Shown here piece after piece: positions 30,327-39,389 of a DNA stretch of 64,000 bases. Each line of letters begins with the position of its first letter. The first letter of the stretch is position 1. A program made the translations under genes and the position numbers. Origin of the DNA: Schlegelella_A sp038241255 (GTDB taxonomy: Bacteria; Pseudomonadota; Gammaproteobacteria; Burkholderiales; Burkholderiaceae_C); NCBI GenBank assembly GCA_038241255.1, contig JBBRFW010000003.1, positions 39,123 to 103,122 of the forward strand, read 5' to 3'. The notes under the pieces are model-generated. The model ran no database searches. It worked only from the letters and a program-made list of their open reading frames with translations, and had not been told where the DNA came from.

Positions 30327-31577
30327 CTAACGATAGACCGGGAAGTCGCGCGTCAGCGTCGCGACCTTCGCGCGCACGGCGGCGAGGTTCGCCTCGTCGT
30401 GCGGGCGATCGAGCACGTCGGCGATGAGGTGCGCGGTCTGGCGCGTTTCGCTTTCTGCGAAGCCGCGCGTCGTCAGCGCCGGCGTGCCGAGGCGGATGCC
30501 GCTTGTCACCATCGGCTTCTGCGGATCGTTGGGGATGCCGTTCTTGTTGCACGTCATATGCGCCGCCTGCAGCACTGTCTCGGCTTCCTTGCCGGTAATG
30601 CCCTTGGGCCGCAGGTCGACCAGCATCACGTGGCTCTCGGTGCGGCCGCTGACGATGCGCAGGCCGCGCTCGCCAAGCGTCTCGGCAAGAACCACAGCGT
30701 TCTTCACCACCTGCTGCTGGTAGGCCTTGAACTCGGGCGCGAGCGCCTCCCGGAAGGCGACGGCCTTAGCGGCGATCACGTGCATCAGCGGTCCGCCCTG
30801 AATGCCCGGGAAGATCGCGCTGTTGATCTTCTTGGCGATGGCTTCGTCGTTCATCACGACGATGCCGCCGCGCGGCCCGCGCAGGCTCTTGTGCGTCGTC
30901 GAGGTCACCACGTGCGCGTGCGGCAGCGGGTTGGGATACACGCCGGCGGCGATCAGGCCGGCGTAGTGGGCCATGTCGACCATGAAGATGGCGCCGACAT
31001 CCTTGGCGACCTGCGCGAAGCGGGCGAAATCGATCTTCAGGCTGTACGCCGAGGCGCCGGCGATGATCAGCTTCGGCCTGGTCTCGTGAGCGAGGCGCGC
31101 CATGGCGTCGTAGTCGATCTCTTCAGCCGCGGTGAGCCCGTAGCTGACGACCTTGAACCACTTGCCGCTCATGTTGAGTGCCATGCCGTGCGTGAGGTGG
31201 CCGCCTTCGGCCAGGCTCATCCCCATTACCGTGTCGCCGGGCTGGATCAGGCCGAAGAAGACCGCCTGGTTCGCCTGCGAGCCAGAGTTGGCCTGGACGT
31301 TCGCGAATTGCGCGCCGAAGAGCTGCTTGCACCGATCGATCGCGAGCTGCTCGACCACGTCGACGAATTCGCAGCCGCCGTAGTAGCGCTTGCCGGGGTA
31401 GCCCTCGGCGTATTTGTTGGTGAGCTGGCTGCCCTGGGCCGCCATCACCGCCGGCGAGGCGTAGTTCTCCGAGGCGATGAGCTCGATGTGCTCTTCCTGG
31501 CGCCGGTTCTCTGCGGCGATCGCCGCGGCGATCTCGGGGTCGACCTGGGCCAGGGTGGAATTGGTGCGATCGAACAT
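30327..31577 (-). CDS. glyA: Serine hydroxymethyltransferase
   Basis: A 416-residue PLP enzyme that interconverts serine and glycine with tetrahydrofolate. The PLP lysine is in VVTSTTHKSLRGPRGG (~res 228); other landmarks are ELIASENYASPAV and GYPGKRYYGGCEFVD. I chose the ATG at 31577, since the frame continues upstream into non-homologous sequence. The leader upstream contains several strong hairpins (listed separately). Confidence 0.97.
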   Translation of the reverse strand: MFDRTNSTLAQVDPEIAAAIAAENRRQEEHIELIASENYASPAVMAAQGSQLTNKYAEGYPGKRYYGGCEFVDVVEQLAIDRCKQLFGAQFANVQANSGSQANQAVFFGLIQPGDTVMGMSLAEGGHLTHGMALNMSGKWFKVVSYGLTAAEEIDYDAMARLAHETRPKLIIAGASAYSLKIDFARFAQVAKDVGAIFMVDMAHYAGLIAAGVYPNPLPHAHVVTSTTHKSLRGPRGGIVVMNDEAIAKKINSAIFPGIQGGPLMHVIAAKAVAFREALAPEFKAYQQQVVKNAVVLAETLGERGLRIVSGRTESHVMLVDLRPKGITGKEAETVLQAAHMTCNKNGIPNDPQKPMVTSGIRLGTPALTTRGFAESETRQTAHLIADVLDRPHDEANLAAVRAKVATLTRDFPVYR

Positions 31578-31720
31578 GGAAGGCCGTCCTTCAAAGCTAC
31601 CCGCGCGGAGCTCGAGCCTTTCGGCTCGCGAGGCGGCCCAGGCGAACCGCTCGACCGGTCGCCTGCGGCGCAGGCGCCGACCGCGCTCCCCGGTGGTGAC
31701 CCACCTCGGGCTCCTTGGCG
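31578..31720 (-). ncRNA. Structured glyA leader candidate
   Basis: The glyA upstream region contains stacked self-complementary segments on the sense (minus) strand: GAGCC-GAAA-GGCTC (31614-31627, closing a GNRA loop), CGCCTGC-gcc-GCAGGCG (31660-31676), and a GGTGG/CCACC pair around 31692-31705. The density of perfect stems next to the start suggests a structured 5' leader, perhaps regulatory. I do not recognise a glycine, SAM, SAH or folate riboswitch consensus in it, so the identity is open. Confidence 0.33.
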
Positions 31721-31800
31721 GAACCCATCGCCAATCGCACGGCGACGCGAGTGTAGCGGAGCAGGCCTGCGCCCGAGTGCGGCGCGGGCAGGCCGCCGGG

Positions 31801-32733
31801 TCAGCGGAGAAGGGCGATCTTGTCGGTGCCCGGAGCGGTCTCGGCCGGCGTCGCGGGAGTCGGCTCGGCGGCCGTCGCCGGCGCCGGATCGCCGGCCGGA
31901 TGCGGGCGCGGCGCGGCCGCAATCGAGGCCGTCGTCTGCACCTTGCGCCCGCTGGCGACCGCGCGAAGGATGCTCTGCTGCGCCAGCACCTTGGCGGCGT
32001 AGCCGCCGTCCTCGCCCGAGTTGGCGGCGCCGACATACGAGCGCAGCCCCGCTTCGAGGCTGCCGCCGCGGGCGATGCACTCCTTGAGCACCTGGACGCC
32101 GACGCGCAGGTTCGTGACCGGATCGAACGCGGCGTGGCTGCCACCGAAGGCCTCGTACTTGTCGTCGTGGAGCTTGGTCATGACCTGCATCAGCCCTTGG
32201 GCGCCGACCGGACTCTGGGCGAACGGATTGAAGCTCGACTCGACCGCCATGACGGCCAGGATCAGCGTCGGGTCCAGGTCGACCAGCGCGCCCACGGTCC
32301 ACGCCTCCTGGACCAGTCGGCTGACCGGCTCGGGCGCGACGTGATAGCGCCGCGACAGCCAGAGCGCCACCGACGCCTGGGCGCGGCTCAGGTCGCGGAG
32401 ATCGGACGCGGTCGCGCGCAGGATGGCGTCGGGCTCACCCAGATCGGGCTCGGCTTCTGGACCCGCCGTCGCCTGCTGCCGGGCCTCGTGGCGTGCCTGC
32501 AGCCAGGACAGGGTCTCCGCCTCGACCGCGTGGCGAACGTCGGGGCGCCCGGAGGCGAACAGGGCGACGCCGAGGATCACGAGCCCGAACAGGGCCAGCG
32601 AGTTGTGGCCCACCTCGAGCAAGCCGTGGCCGGCATCGCGCAGGAATACCGCTCCTGAGCGGGCGACCGAGGCCTGCCATGCGCGGGCCAGCGAACCTAC
32701 CTGCTTCAACGAGGTCATGGATCTCACTTTCAT
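31801..32733 (-). CDS. Lytic transglycosylase (SLT, GH23-type)
   Basis: A 310-residue inner-membrane or periplasmic murein hydrolase. There is a hydrophobic segment near the N-terminus (SLALFGLVILGVALFASG), then an SLT domain with the catalytic Glu in AVMAVESSFNPFAQ, followed by SPVGAQGLMQVM and the later FDPVTNLRVGVQVLKE. It would cleave the MurNAc-GlcNAc bond to give anhydro-muropeptides. The tail is Ala/Pro/Thr-rich. Start choice is uncertain between ATGs at 32733 and 32718. Confidence 0.85.
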   Translation of the reverse strand: MKVRSMTSLKQVGSLARAWQASVARSGAVFLRDAGHGLLEVGHNSLALFGLVILGVALFASGRPDVRHAVEAETLSWLQARHEARQQATAGPEAEPDLGEPDAILRATASDLRDLSRAQASVALWLSRRYHVAPEPVSRLVQEAWTVGALVDLDPTLILAVMAVESSFNPFAQSPVGAQGLMQVMTKLHDDKYEAFGGSHAAFDPVTNLRVGVQVLKECIARGGSLEAGLRSYVGAANSGEDGGYAAKVLAQQSILRAVASGRKVQTTASIAAAPRPHPAGDPAPATAAEPTPATPAETAPGTDKIALLR

Positions 32734-32937
32734 TCGATGCCCCGAGGGGCGAGCCGCCCCACTGAGGGCAGCCGGGGCACGGCGATAATTTGGCACGGTC
32801 AGACGAGCTCGACGTCCGGAACCGTCCCCGAGCCGGCCGGGCCCCGGAGGGCTCGGTCAGCGCGAAACGGCGCGATTCTAGGAATCGCTTTAATTCCGGG
32901 TCAACCCTTGTCTGGCCGTCTCTTATAGCGATTTCGT

Positions 32938-34506
32938 ATGGAATATTCAGATCTGCGTCATTTCTTGGTCTCTCTCGAGGCGGAAGGGGATCTTCTCCGG
33001 GTCCGCGAGCCAGTGTCGGCGCGGCTCGAGATGACAGCGGTCGGTGACTTCGTCCTCCGCGCAGGCGGCCCGGCACTTCTTTTCGAAAAGCCGGTCGGTT
33101 ACACGATTCCAGTGCTCGCGAATCTCTTCGGCACCACGGCCCGCGTCGCCAAGGCCATGGGCGCCACCGAAGTGGGCGGGCTGCGCGAGATCGGCTCCCT
33201 GCTGGCCAGCCTCAAGGAGCCGGAGCCCCCGAAAGGGCTCCGCGACACCGGGCGCTTGCTACAGATGGCCAAGACACTTTGGACCATGCGTCCGGCAGTG
33301 GCGTCGCGCCCGAGCTGCCGCGAGGTCGTCGTTCCGCCCGCGGAGATCGATCTCGCGCGGCTTCCTGTCCAGACCTGCTGGCCCGGGGACGCGGGGCCCC
33401 TGATCACGTGGGGGCTCGTCGTCACCCGTGGCGCGCAAGGCCGGCCCGACTCGCGCCGGCGCCAGAACCTGGGCATCTATCGCCAGCAGGTGATCGGCCG
33501 CCGCCAGGTAGTCATGCGCTGGCTCGCCCACCGCGGTGGCGCGCTCGACTTCCGCGAGTTCGCCGCGGCGCGTCCCGGCCAACCGTTCCCGCTCGCAGTC
33601 GCGCTGGGCGCCGACCCGGCGACGATGCTCGTCGCCGTCACGCCCGTTCCCGACACGCTCTCCGAATATCAGTTCGCCGGCTTGCTGCGCGGCAGCCGGA
33701 CCGAGGTCACCGACTGCGCCGTCGGCGACGCCGGCACCGCCCTGCAGGTGCCGGCGAGCGCCGAGTTCGTGTTCGAGGGCCACATTCCGGTGGCGGAAGC
33801 CGGGTTCAAGGGGAGGAGCGAGCTGGGCGTGCCGACCCGCGAGATCGGCGGCTACCTGCACGCGCTCGAAGGGCCGTTCGGCGACCACACGGGCTACTAC
33901 AACGAGCCGGACTGGTTCCCGGTGTTCGAGATCGAGCGCTTGACCCATCGGCAGGACCCGATCTATCACTCGACCTACACCGGCAAGCCCCCGGACGAGC
34001 CGGCGGTGCTCGGCGTCGCCCTCAACGAAGTGTTCGTGCCGATCCTGCAGAAGCAGTTTCCCGAGATCGTCGACTTCTACCTGCCGCCGGAGGGCTGCAG
34101 CTATCGGATGGCGATCGTCAGTATTAGGAAGCAGTACCCCGGCCACGCCAAGCGCGTGATGTTCGGCGTCTGGAGCTTCTTGCGCCAGTTCATGTACACC
34201 AAATTCATCGTCGTGACCGACGACGATGTCGACATCCGCAGCTGGCCGGACGTGATCTGGGCGATCACGACCCGAATGGACCCGGTGCGCGACACCGTGC
34301 TCGTCGACCGCACGCCGATCGACTCGCTCGACTTCGCCTCGCCCGTGTCCGGCCTTGGTGGCAAGATGGGCCTCGACGCCACGAACAAGGGCCGCGGCGA
34401 GACCGAGCGCGCCTGGGGTGTGCCGATCCGCCACGACCCAGCGGTGGCGGCGCGGGTCGGCGACGTCGTCGCGGCGATCGCGGCGGCTTCGCGGCCGCCG
34501 CGCTGA
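32938..34506 (+). CDS. ubiD: 4-hydroxy-3-polyprenylbenzoate decarboxylase UbiD
   Basis: A 522-residue prenylated-FMN-dependent decarboxylase of ubiquinone biosynthesis. The N-terminus MEYSDLRHFLVSLEAEGDL and C-terminal GGKMGLDATNKGRGE are characteristic, and GIYRQQVIGRRQVVMRWLAHRGGA covers a cofactor-binding stretch. It needs UbiX-made prFMN; UbiX is not in the window. It is divergent from the transglycosylase gene across ~200 nt, where a short inverted repeat CGATTC-tag-GAATCG (32873-32887) occurs. Confidence 0.95.
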   Translation: MEYSDLRHFLVSLEAEGDLLRVREPVSARLEMTAVGDFVLRAGGPALLFEKPVGYTIPVLANLFGTTARVAKAMGATEVGGLREIGSLLASLKEPEPPKGLRDTGRLLQMAKTLWTMRPAVASRPSCREVVVPPAEIDLARLPVQTCWPGDAGPLITWGLVVTRGAQGRPDSRRRQNLGIYRQQVIGRRQVVMRWLAHRGGALDFREFAAARPGQPFPLAVALGADPATMLVAVTPVPDTLSEYQFAGLLRGSRTEVTDCAVGDAGTALQVPASAEFVFEGHIPVAEAGFKGRSELGVPTREIGGYLHALEGPFGDHTGYYNEPDWFPVFEIERLTHRQDPIYHSTYTGKPPDEPAVLGVALNEVFVPILQKQFPEIVDFYLPPEGCSYRMAIVSIRKQYPGHAKRVMFGVWSFLRQFMYTKFIVVTDDDVDIRSWPDVIWAITTRMDPVRDTVLVDRTPIDSLDFASPVSGLGGKMGLDATNKGRGETERAWGVPIRHDPAVAARVGDVVAAIAAASRPPR

Positions 34507-34507
34507 G

Positions 34508-35275
34508 TCAGCGCCTGCGGCCGCCGCGCGCGGCGCTGCGCTTCTTCGCCGCCGGCGACGCGGGCGCAGCTGCCGACGCCGAGGAAGACGCCGACCCGGC
34601 GCCGGCCGAGCCGCCGCCGCTCTTCTTCGTCCCCGCCTGCAACCCTTCCGACATGCCGATGAGCACGCCGCTCGCGAGCGCTGCATAGCTGTCGAGCATC
34701 GCCTGGGCGGCACGCACTCCGGAGGCGCGGCCTTCGCGCAGCATCGTCTGCGCCTGGCCGAGAAGCTGCTCGACCGTCTGCGTCGCCTGCATGCCGGTCG
34801 CGCTGCCTCTGGCCTTCATGGCGTCGAGCGCGCCCTGCCACGGGCCTTGCAGCGGCCCCGCCGACTGGCTCGCCTTGGCTATCGCGCTGAAGAAGACGTC
34901 TTCCATCTTCTCCATGTTGGCGAGCGCGTCCTTGAGTGGCTTCTCGTTCAACGACACGCCGCCGCTCACGAACTGCTCGAGCGCCTTTCGGTTCGCCTCG
35001 ACGGCCTGCAGCAACGCCGAGTCGATGCCGCCGAGCGCCTTGCCGATCAGCCCTTCGACGTCGACCTGCGGCGCCGGGTTGCGGGCGATGCCGGTCGACG
35101 CTGCTTCGGCGACGTTCTTGACGACCTTCTTGATGTTGTCGAGCGTCAGCTCGCGTCCCTGCAAGGCGCGCAGCGTCGCCTCGCCCACGGCCTTGCGCAG
35201 GGCCTCCCCCTGTTTGGCGCTCGCCTCCGAAAACATCGTGATGAGCGCGTCCTGGTCGATTCCGGCCTTGATCAT
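34508..35275 (-). CDS. Phasin-like DUF6781-type protein
   Basis: A 255-residue, largely helical protein with a low-complexity Gly/Ser/Ala tail ending in basic residues (AAKKRSAARGGRRR). The N-terminal half (ASAKQGEALRKAVGEATLRALQGRELTLDNIKKVV) matches what I recall as DUF6781. Next to the PHB gene phbB, its amphipathic helices and basic Ala-rich tail suggest a granule-associated, phasin-like role, which is inference. The ATG at 35275 has AGGAG upstream. Its stop is 1 nt from the convergent ubiD stop. Confidence 0.65.
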   Translation of the reverse strand: MIKAGIDQDALITMFSEASAKQGEALRKAVGEATLRALQGRELTLDNIKKVVKNVAEAASTGIARNPAPQVDVEGLIGKALGGIDSALLQAVEANRKALEQFVSGGVSLNEKPLKDALANMEKMEDVFFSAIAKASQSAGPLQGPWQGALDAMKARGSATGMQATQTVEQLLGQAQTMLREGRASGVRAAQAMLDSYAALASGVLIGMSEGLQAGTKKSGGGSAGAGSASSSASAAAPASPAAKKRSAARGGRRR

Positions 35276-35309
35276 GTGAGAGCTCCTTGTCGTTGTCGGC
35301 ACAGCGGCG

Positions 35310-36074
35310 TCATTGCATATGCTGGCCGCCGTTGATGGCGATGTTCGCCCCAGTGAGGAAGGCCGCCTCGTCTGATGCCAGGTAGATGATCAGGCCGGCG
35401 ACTTCTTCGGGCTTGCCGAGCCGGCCGACCGGGATCTGCGGCAGGATCTTGGTGTTGAGGATCTCCTCGGGGATCGCCGTCACCATCTTCGTGCCGATGT
35501 AGCCGGGCGAGATCGTGTTGACCGTAACGCCCTTCTTAGCGACCTCGAGGGCGAGCGCCTTGGTGAAGCCGTGCACGCCGGCCTTGGCGGCAGAGTAGTT
35601 GGTCTGGCCGAACGCGCCCTTGGAGCCGTTCACCGACGAGACGTTGATGACGCGGCCCCAGTTGCGCTCGACCATGCCGTCGACGACCTGCTTGCTCATG
35701 TTGAACAGGCTGTCGAGGTTGGTCCGCATGACGGCGTCCCAGTTGACCTTGTCCATCTTTTTGAAGGTCATGTCGCGCGTGATGCCGGCGTTGTTGACGA
35801 GGATGTCGATGGCGCCCATCTTCGACTGCACGTCGCCGACCGCGCGCGTGCACGAGTCGATGTCGGCGACGTCGCACTGCACTGCCAGGATGTCGTAGCC
35901 GTTGTCCTTCATTCCCGCGACCCATTCCCGGTGCTTGGTATTGCCCGGCGAGTAGGTGACGATGACGCGATAGCCCGCGTCGACCATCTTGGTGGCGATC
36001 GTCTCCCCCAGTCCACCCATGCCGCCGGTGATCAGTGCCACCCGTCCTTTCCCGTTGCCGCCCATCGCTGCCAT
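35310..36074 (-). CDS. phbB: Acetoacetyl-CoA reductase
   Basis: A 254-residue SDR enzyme that reduces acetoacetyl-CoA to (R)-3-hydroxybutyryl-CoA with NADPH for PHB synthesis. Motifs: ALITGGMGGLGETIA, NNAGITRD, catalytic Ser in NVSSVNGSKG, and Y-x3-K in QTNYSAAKAG. The phrase GYRVIVTYSPGNTKHREWV and the C-terminal GANIAINGGQHMQ fit PhaB rather than FabG. phaC and phaA are not present. Confidence 0.92.
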   Translation of the reverse strand: MAAMGGNGKGRVALITGGMGGLGETIATKMVDAGYRVIVTYSPGNTKHREWVAGMKDNGYDILAVQCDVADIDSCTRAVGDVQSKMGAIDILVNNAGITRDMTFKKMDKVNWDAVMRTNLDSLFNMSKQVVDGMVERNWGRVINVSSVNGSKGAFGQTNYSAAKAGVHGFTKALALEVAKKGVTVNTISPGYIGTKMVTAIPEEILNTKILPQIPVGRLGKPEEVAGLIIYLASDEAAFLTGANIAINGGQHMQ

Positions 36075-36256
36075 GTCCGAATCTCCTTCGCTTGCGTTGA
36101 ATCCGCCGGACGTCGCCGGCTCGGCGACGCGCTGCAGTAGGGGCGATGATGCGCGTGCCGTCGCCCCCGTCGCCTTGGGAAAACCCCAGACCGCCAGGAA
36201 TGCGCGCGCGTGTGCGAGGCATGCCGGTGCACCGGCTTCGGGCCTATCCTGTCGTC

Positions 36257-38419
36257 ATGAAAGCAAACTGCAGCCCGGCGACGTCCTTCGTCCGCGACCG
36301 CCCGTGCCGACGGCTCGGCGCCGTGTTCTTCTCGGCGTTGCCGATCGTCGCCTGGAGCCAGGGCGCTCCGGCCGACGGCGCGGTGCGGCTCGAGCCGGTG
36401 GTGGTGACCGCGACGCGCACCGAAGAATCGCCCTTTCAGGTGCCGGCGTCCGTCGACCGCATCGGCCTCGAGGCGATCCGCGACGCCCGGCCGCAGGTGA
36501 ACATCTCGGAGAGTCTCGGCGGCGTCGCCGGGCTGCTCGCCCGCGACCGCCAGAACTACGCCCAGGACGTGCAGATTTCGGTGCGCGGCTTCGGCGCGCG
36601 CTCCACTTTCGGCATCCGCGGCGTCCGCCTCTACGTCGACGGCATTCCGGCGACGCTACCCGATGGCCAGGGGCAGATCACCAACGTCGACCTCGGCTCG
36701 GCCGAGCGCATCGAGGTCCTGCGCGGACCGTTCTCGGCGCTTTACGGCAATTCCTCGGGCGGCGTGATCCAAGTGTTCACGGAGGAAGGCAGCGGCGCGC
36801 CGACGTTCGGCGCGAGCATCGCCACGGGCAGCTACGGCGCGCTCCGCTTCGGCCTGAAGGCGAGCGGCGGCGTCGACGGCTTCGGCTACGTCATCAGCGG
36901 CAGCACGTTTCGCACCGACGGCTATCGGGAGCACAGCGCCGCCGAACGCAACATCGGCAACGCCAAGATCACCTGGCACGACGACGCCAATCGCTGGACT
37001 CTCGTCGCCAACAGCGTGGCCTTGCCCAAGGCGCAGGATCCGCTCGGCCTGACGCGCGCCCAGTTCGGCGCCGACTCGCGCGGCGTCGACCCCGCGGCGA
37101 CGACCTTCGATACGCGCAAGACCGTTGACCAGACCCAGCTGGGCATCGTCTACGAGCGGCGCGTCGACGCGGTCAACTCGATGCGCGCGCTCTTTTACAG
37201 CGGCCACCGCAGCACCGAGCAGTTCCAGGCCATCCCCGTCGCCGCACAAGCGAACCCGCTCCACCCTGGCGGCGTGATCGCGCTCGGCCGCGACTATCGC
37301 GGCACCGACCTGCGCTGGACCGCGAAGGGCCGCCTCGCCGACGCGCCGCTGACGCTCGTCGGCGGCATCGCCTACGACGCGCTCGAGGAGCACCGCCTCG
37401 GCTACCAGAACTTCGTCGGCGCGGCGCTCGGCCTGCAGGGCGCGCTGCGCCGCGACGAGAGCAACGACGTCGCCAATTTCGACCAGTACGCACAGGGATC
37501 GTGGCAGTTCGCCGAGCAGTGGACGCTTCACGCGGGCCTACGCCACAGCAGCGTCCGCTTCTCTTCCGCCGATCACTACGTCGTCGGCACCAACCCCGAC
37601 GACAGCGGCCGCTTGCGCTTCGGCGCGACGCTACCGGTCGCCGGGCTGATGTTCGCGGCGACGCCGGCGCTGCACGTCTATGCCACGGCCGGGCGCGGCT
37701 TCGAGACGCCGACGCTCAACGAGCTCGCCTACCGGCCCAACGGCGCCACCAGTCTCAACCTTGCCCTCGGCGCATCGAAGAGCGACAGCTACGAGGCCGG
37801 CGTGAAGGCGCGCAACGACTGGGGCGACGTCAATGTCGCGCTGTTCGAAACCCGCACCGCCAACGAGATTGCCACCCTCAGCAACGTCGGCGGCCGCTCG
37901 ACCTTCCAGAACGTCGGCTCAACGCGGCGGCGCGGCCTCGAGGCGGCGTGGAGCCGCGAGCTGCGCGAAAACCTGCGCGCGCAACTCGCCTACACCTGGA
38001 TCGACGCGCGCTACCGCGACGGCTTCGCGACCTGCGTCGCGACGCCGTGCGCGACACCGAACCTGGTGATTCCCGCCGGCAACCGCATGCCGGGAATCGC
38101 GCGCGACTCGCTCTACGGTGCGCTCGCCTGGGCGCCGCCGCTTGGCTGGCGTGGCGGCGCCGAGGCGCGCGCACTGAGCCGCGTCTTCGTCAACGACGTC
38201 AACTCCGATGCCGCCTCGGGCTTCACGATCGTCAACCTCCACGCCGGCTACGTCGCGCGCCTGCGCGGCATCGATCTCACCGCCTTCGCTCGCGTCGACA
38301 ACGTGCTCGACCGCCGCTACGCCGGCTCGGTCATCGTCAACGAAGGGAATTCGCGTTTCTTCGAGCCGGCGCCGGGCCGCAACTGGACGGTCGGGCTGGC
38401 GGCGAGCGCTGGCTTCTAG
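36257..38419 (+). CDS. TonB-dependent outer-membrane receptor, YncD/PqqU-like
   Basis: A 720-residue receptor with a signal peptide, TonB-box-like LEPVVVTATRTEES, plug domain (SVRGFGARSTFGIRGVRLYV, GQGQITNVDLGSAERIEVLRGP) and a 22-strand-type barrel ending in NWTVGLAASAGF with the terminal Phe. The plug phrases closely follow the E. coli YncD/PqqU pattern, a receptor for pyrroloquinoline quinone. The ligand is not provable from sequence. The ATG at 36257 precedes the signal sequence; the frame is open from 36146. Confidence 0.88.
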   Translation: MKANCSPATSFVRDRPCRRLGAVFFSALPIVAWSQGAPADGAVRLEPVVVTATRTEESPFQVPASVDRIGLEAIRDARPQVNISESLGGVAGLLARDRQNYAQDVQISVRGFGARSTFGIRGVRLYVDGIPATLPDGQGQITNVDLGSAERIEVLRGPFSALYGNSSGGVIQVFTEEGSGAPTFGASIATGSYGALRFGLKASGGVDGFGYVISGSTFRTDGYREHSAAERNIGNAKITWHDDANRWTLVANSVALPKAQDPLGLTRAQFGADSRGVDPAATTFDTRKTVDQTQLGIVYERRVDAVNSMRALFYSGHRSTEQFQAIPVAAQANPLHPGGVIALGRDYRGTDLRWTAKGRLADAPLTLVGGIAYDALEEHRLGYQNFVGAALGLQGALRRDESNDVANFDQYAQGSWQFAEQWTLHAGLRHSSVRFSSADHYVVGTNPDDSGRLRFGATLPVAGLMFAATPALHVYATAGRGFETPTLNELAYRPNGATSLNLALGASKSDSYEAGVKARNDWGDVNVALFETRTANEIATLSNVGGRSTFQNVGSTRRRGLEAAWSRELRENLRAQLAYTWIDARYRDGFATCVATPCATPNLVIPAGNRMPGIARDSLYGALAWAPPLGWRGGAEARALSRVFVNDVNSDAASGFTIVNLHAGYVARLRGIDLTAFARVDNVLDRRYAGSVIVNEGNSRFFEPAPGRNWTVGLAASAGF

Positions 38420-38438
38420 CGGCAGGTTCGTCCGCGCG

Positions 38439-39389
38439 ATGAGGTTCTACAGCCAGCAGGAGACCCGCGAGCGGCTGGCCTTCGTTCCGCTCATCGACGC
38501 GCTGCGGACGATGTTCGAGCGTGGTTGCTCCTTGCCGCCGCGACAGGTGCTCGACCTGGCCGGCGCCGGCGCCGCGGCGGTGACCTCGCTTGTCATGCCG
38601 GCGTGGCAGCCGGGCGGCTGTTATGGCGTCAAGGTCGTCAACATCGCCACCGGAAATGCTGCGCGCGGCCTGCCGGGGCTGCATTCGACCTACATGCTCT
38701 ACGACGCGAGCACTGGCGTGCCGCTCGCCTGGATCGACGGCGACGAGATCACGGCGCGGCGCACAGCCGCGACCTCGGCCCTCGCCGCCTCCTGGCTCGC
38801 GCCTCCCGGCGCCCGCCACCTCGCGCTGATCGGCGCCGGCCGCATCGCCCGCCTGCTGCCGCGCGCGCACCGCGCCGTCCGGCCGATCGAGCACGTCACG
38901 GTCTGGGCGCGATCGCCCTCGCGGGCGGCGGCCCTGGCGGCCGAGCTCGTGGCCGACGGCTTCGACGCTGAAGTCGCCGCGAGCGCCCAGGCGGCGGTCG
39001 CGCAGGCGGACATCGTCAGCTGCGCGACGTTGGCGCGCGAGCCCGTGGTGCGAGGCGCCTGGTTGCGTCCGCGCAGCCACCTCGACCTCATCGGCTCGTT
39101 CACGCCTGCGATGCGCGAAGGCGACGACGACTGCTTCGCCGCCGCGACGGTATTCGTCGACAGCGACGACGCGACGACCAAGACCGGCGACCTGATCGCG
39201 CCGATCGCGAGCGGCGTCCTCGCCGCCGAATCGGTCGGCACGCTTGCCGAGCTGGCGCGCGGCCGGCGCCGCGCCGTTCGCTCGACCGCTCAGTTGCGCA
39301 CCGTCTTCAAGTCGGTCGGCAGCGCGCTCGAGGACCTCGCCGCGGCGATGCTGGTCCACGGTTTCGCACCCGTCGGCACGCCGACATGA
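38439..39389 (+). CDS. Ornithine cyclodeaminase/mu-crystallin family protein
   Basis: A 316-residue NAD(P)-dependent enzyme. The catalytic Lys is in CYGVKVVNIATGN, the dinucleotide loop is LIGAGRIARLLPRA, and the conserved IVSCATLAREPVVRGAWL follows. Family members include ornithine cyclodeaminase and delta-1-pyrroline-2-carboxylate reductase. Because the stop overlaps the putA start (ATGA), a role in feeding proline into PutA is the most economical guess. Confidence 0.85.
   Translation: MRFYSQQETRERLAFVPLIDALRTMFERGCSLPPRQVLDLAGAGAAAVTSLVMPAWQPGGCYGVKVVNIATGNAARGLPGLHSTYMLYDASTGVPLAWIDGDEITARRTAATSALAASWLAPPGARHLALIGAGRIARLLPRAHRAVRPIEHVTVWARSPSRAAALAAELVADGFDAEVAASAQAAVAQADIVSCATLAREPVVRGAWLRPRSHLDLIGSFTPAMREGDDDCFAAATVFVDSDDATTKTGDLIAPIASGVLAAESVGTLAELARGRRRAVRSTAQLRTVFKSVGSALEDLAAAMLVHGFAPVGTPT

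Noticed and set aside
36075..36256. Possible cobalamin riboswitch upstream of the TonB receptor
   Set aside because: The 180-nt gap lacks a B12-box-like sequence and the receptor resembles YncD/PqqU rather than BtuB.
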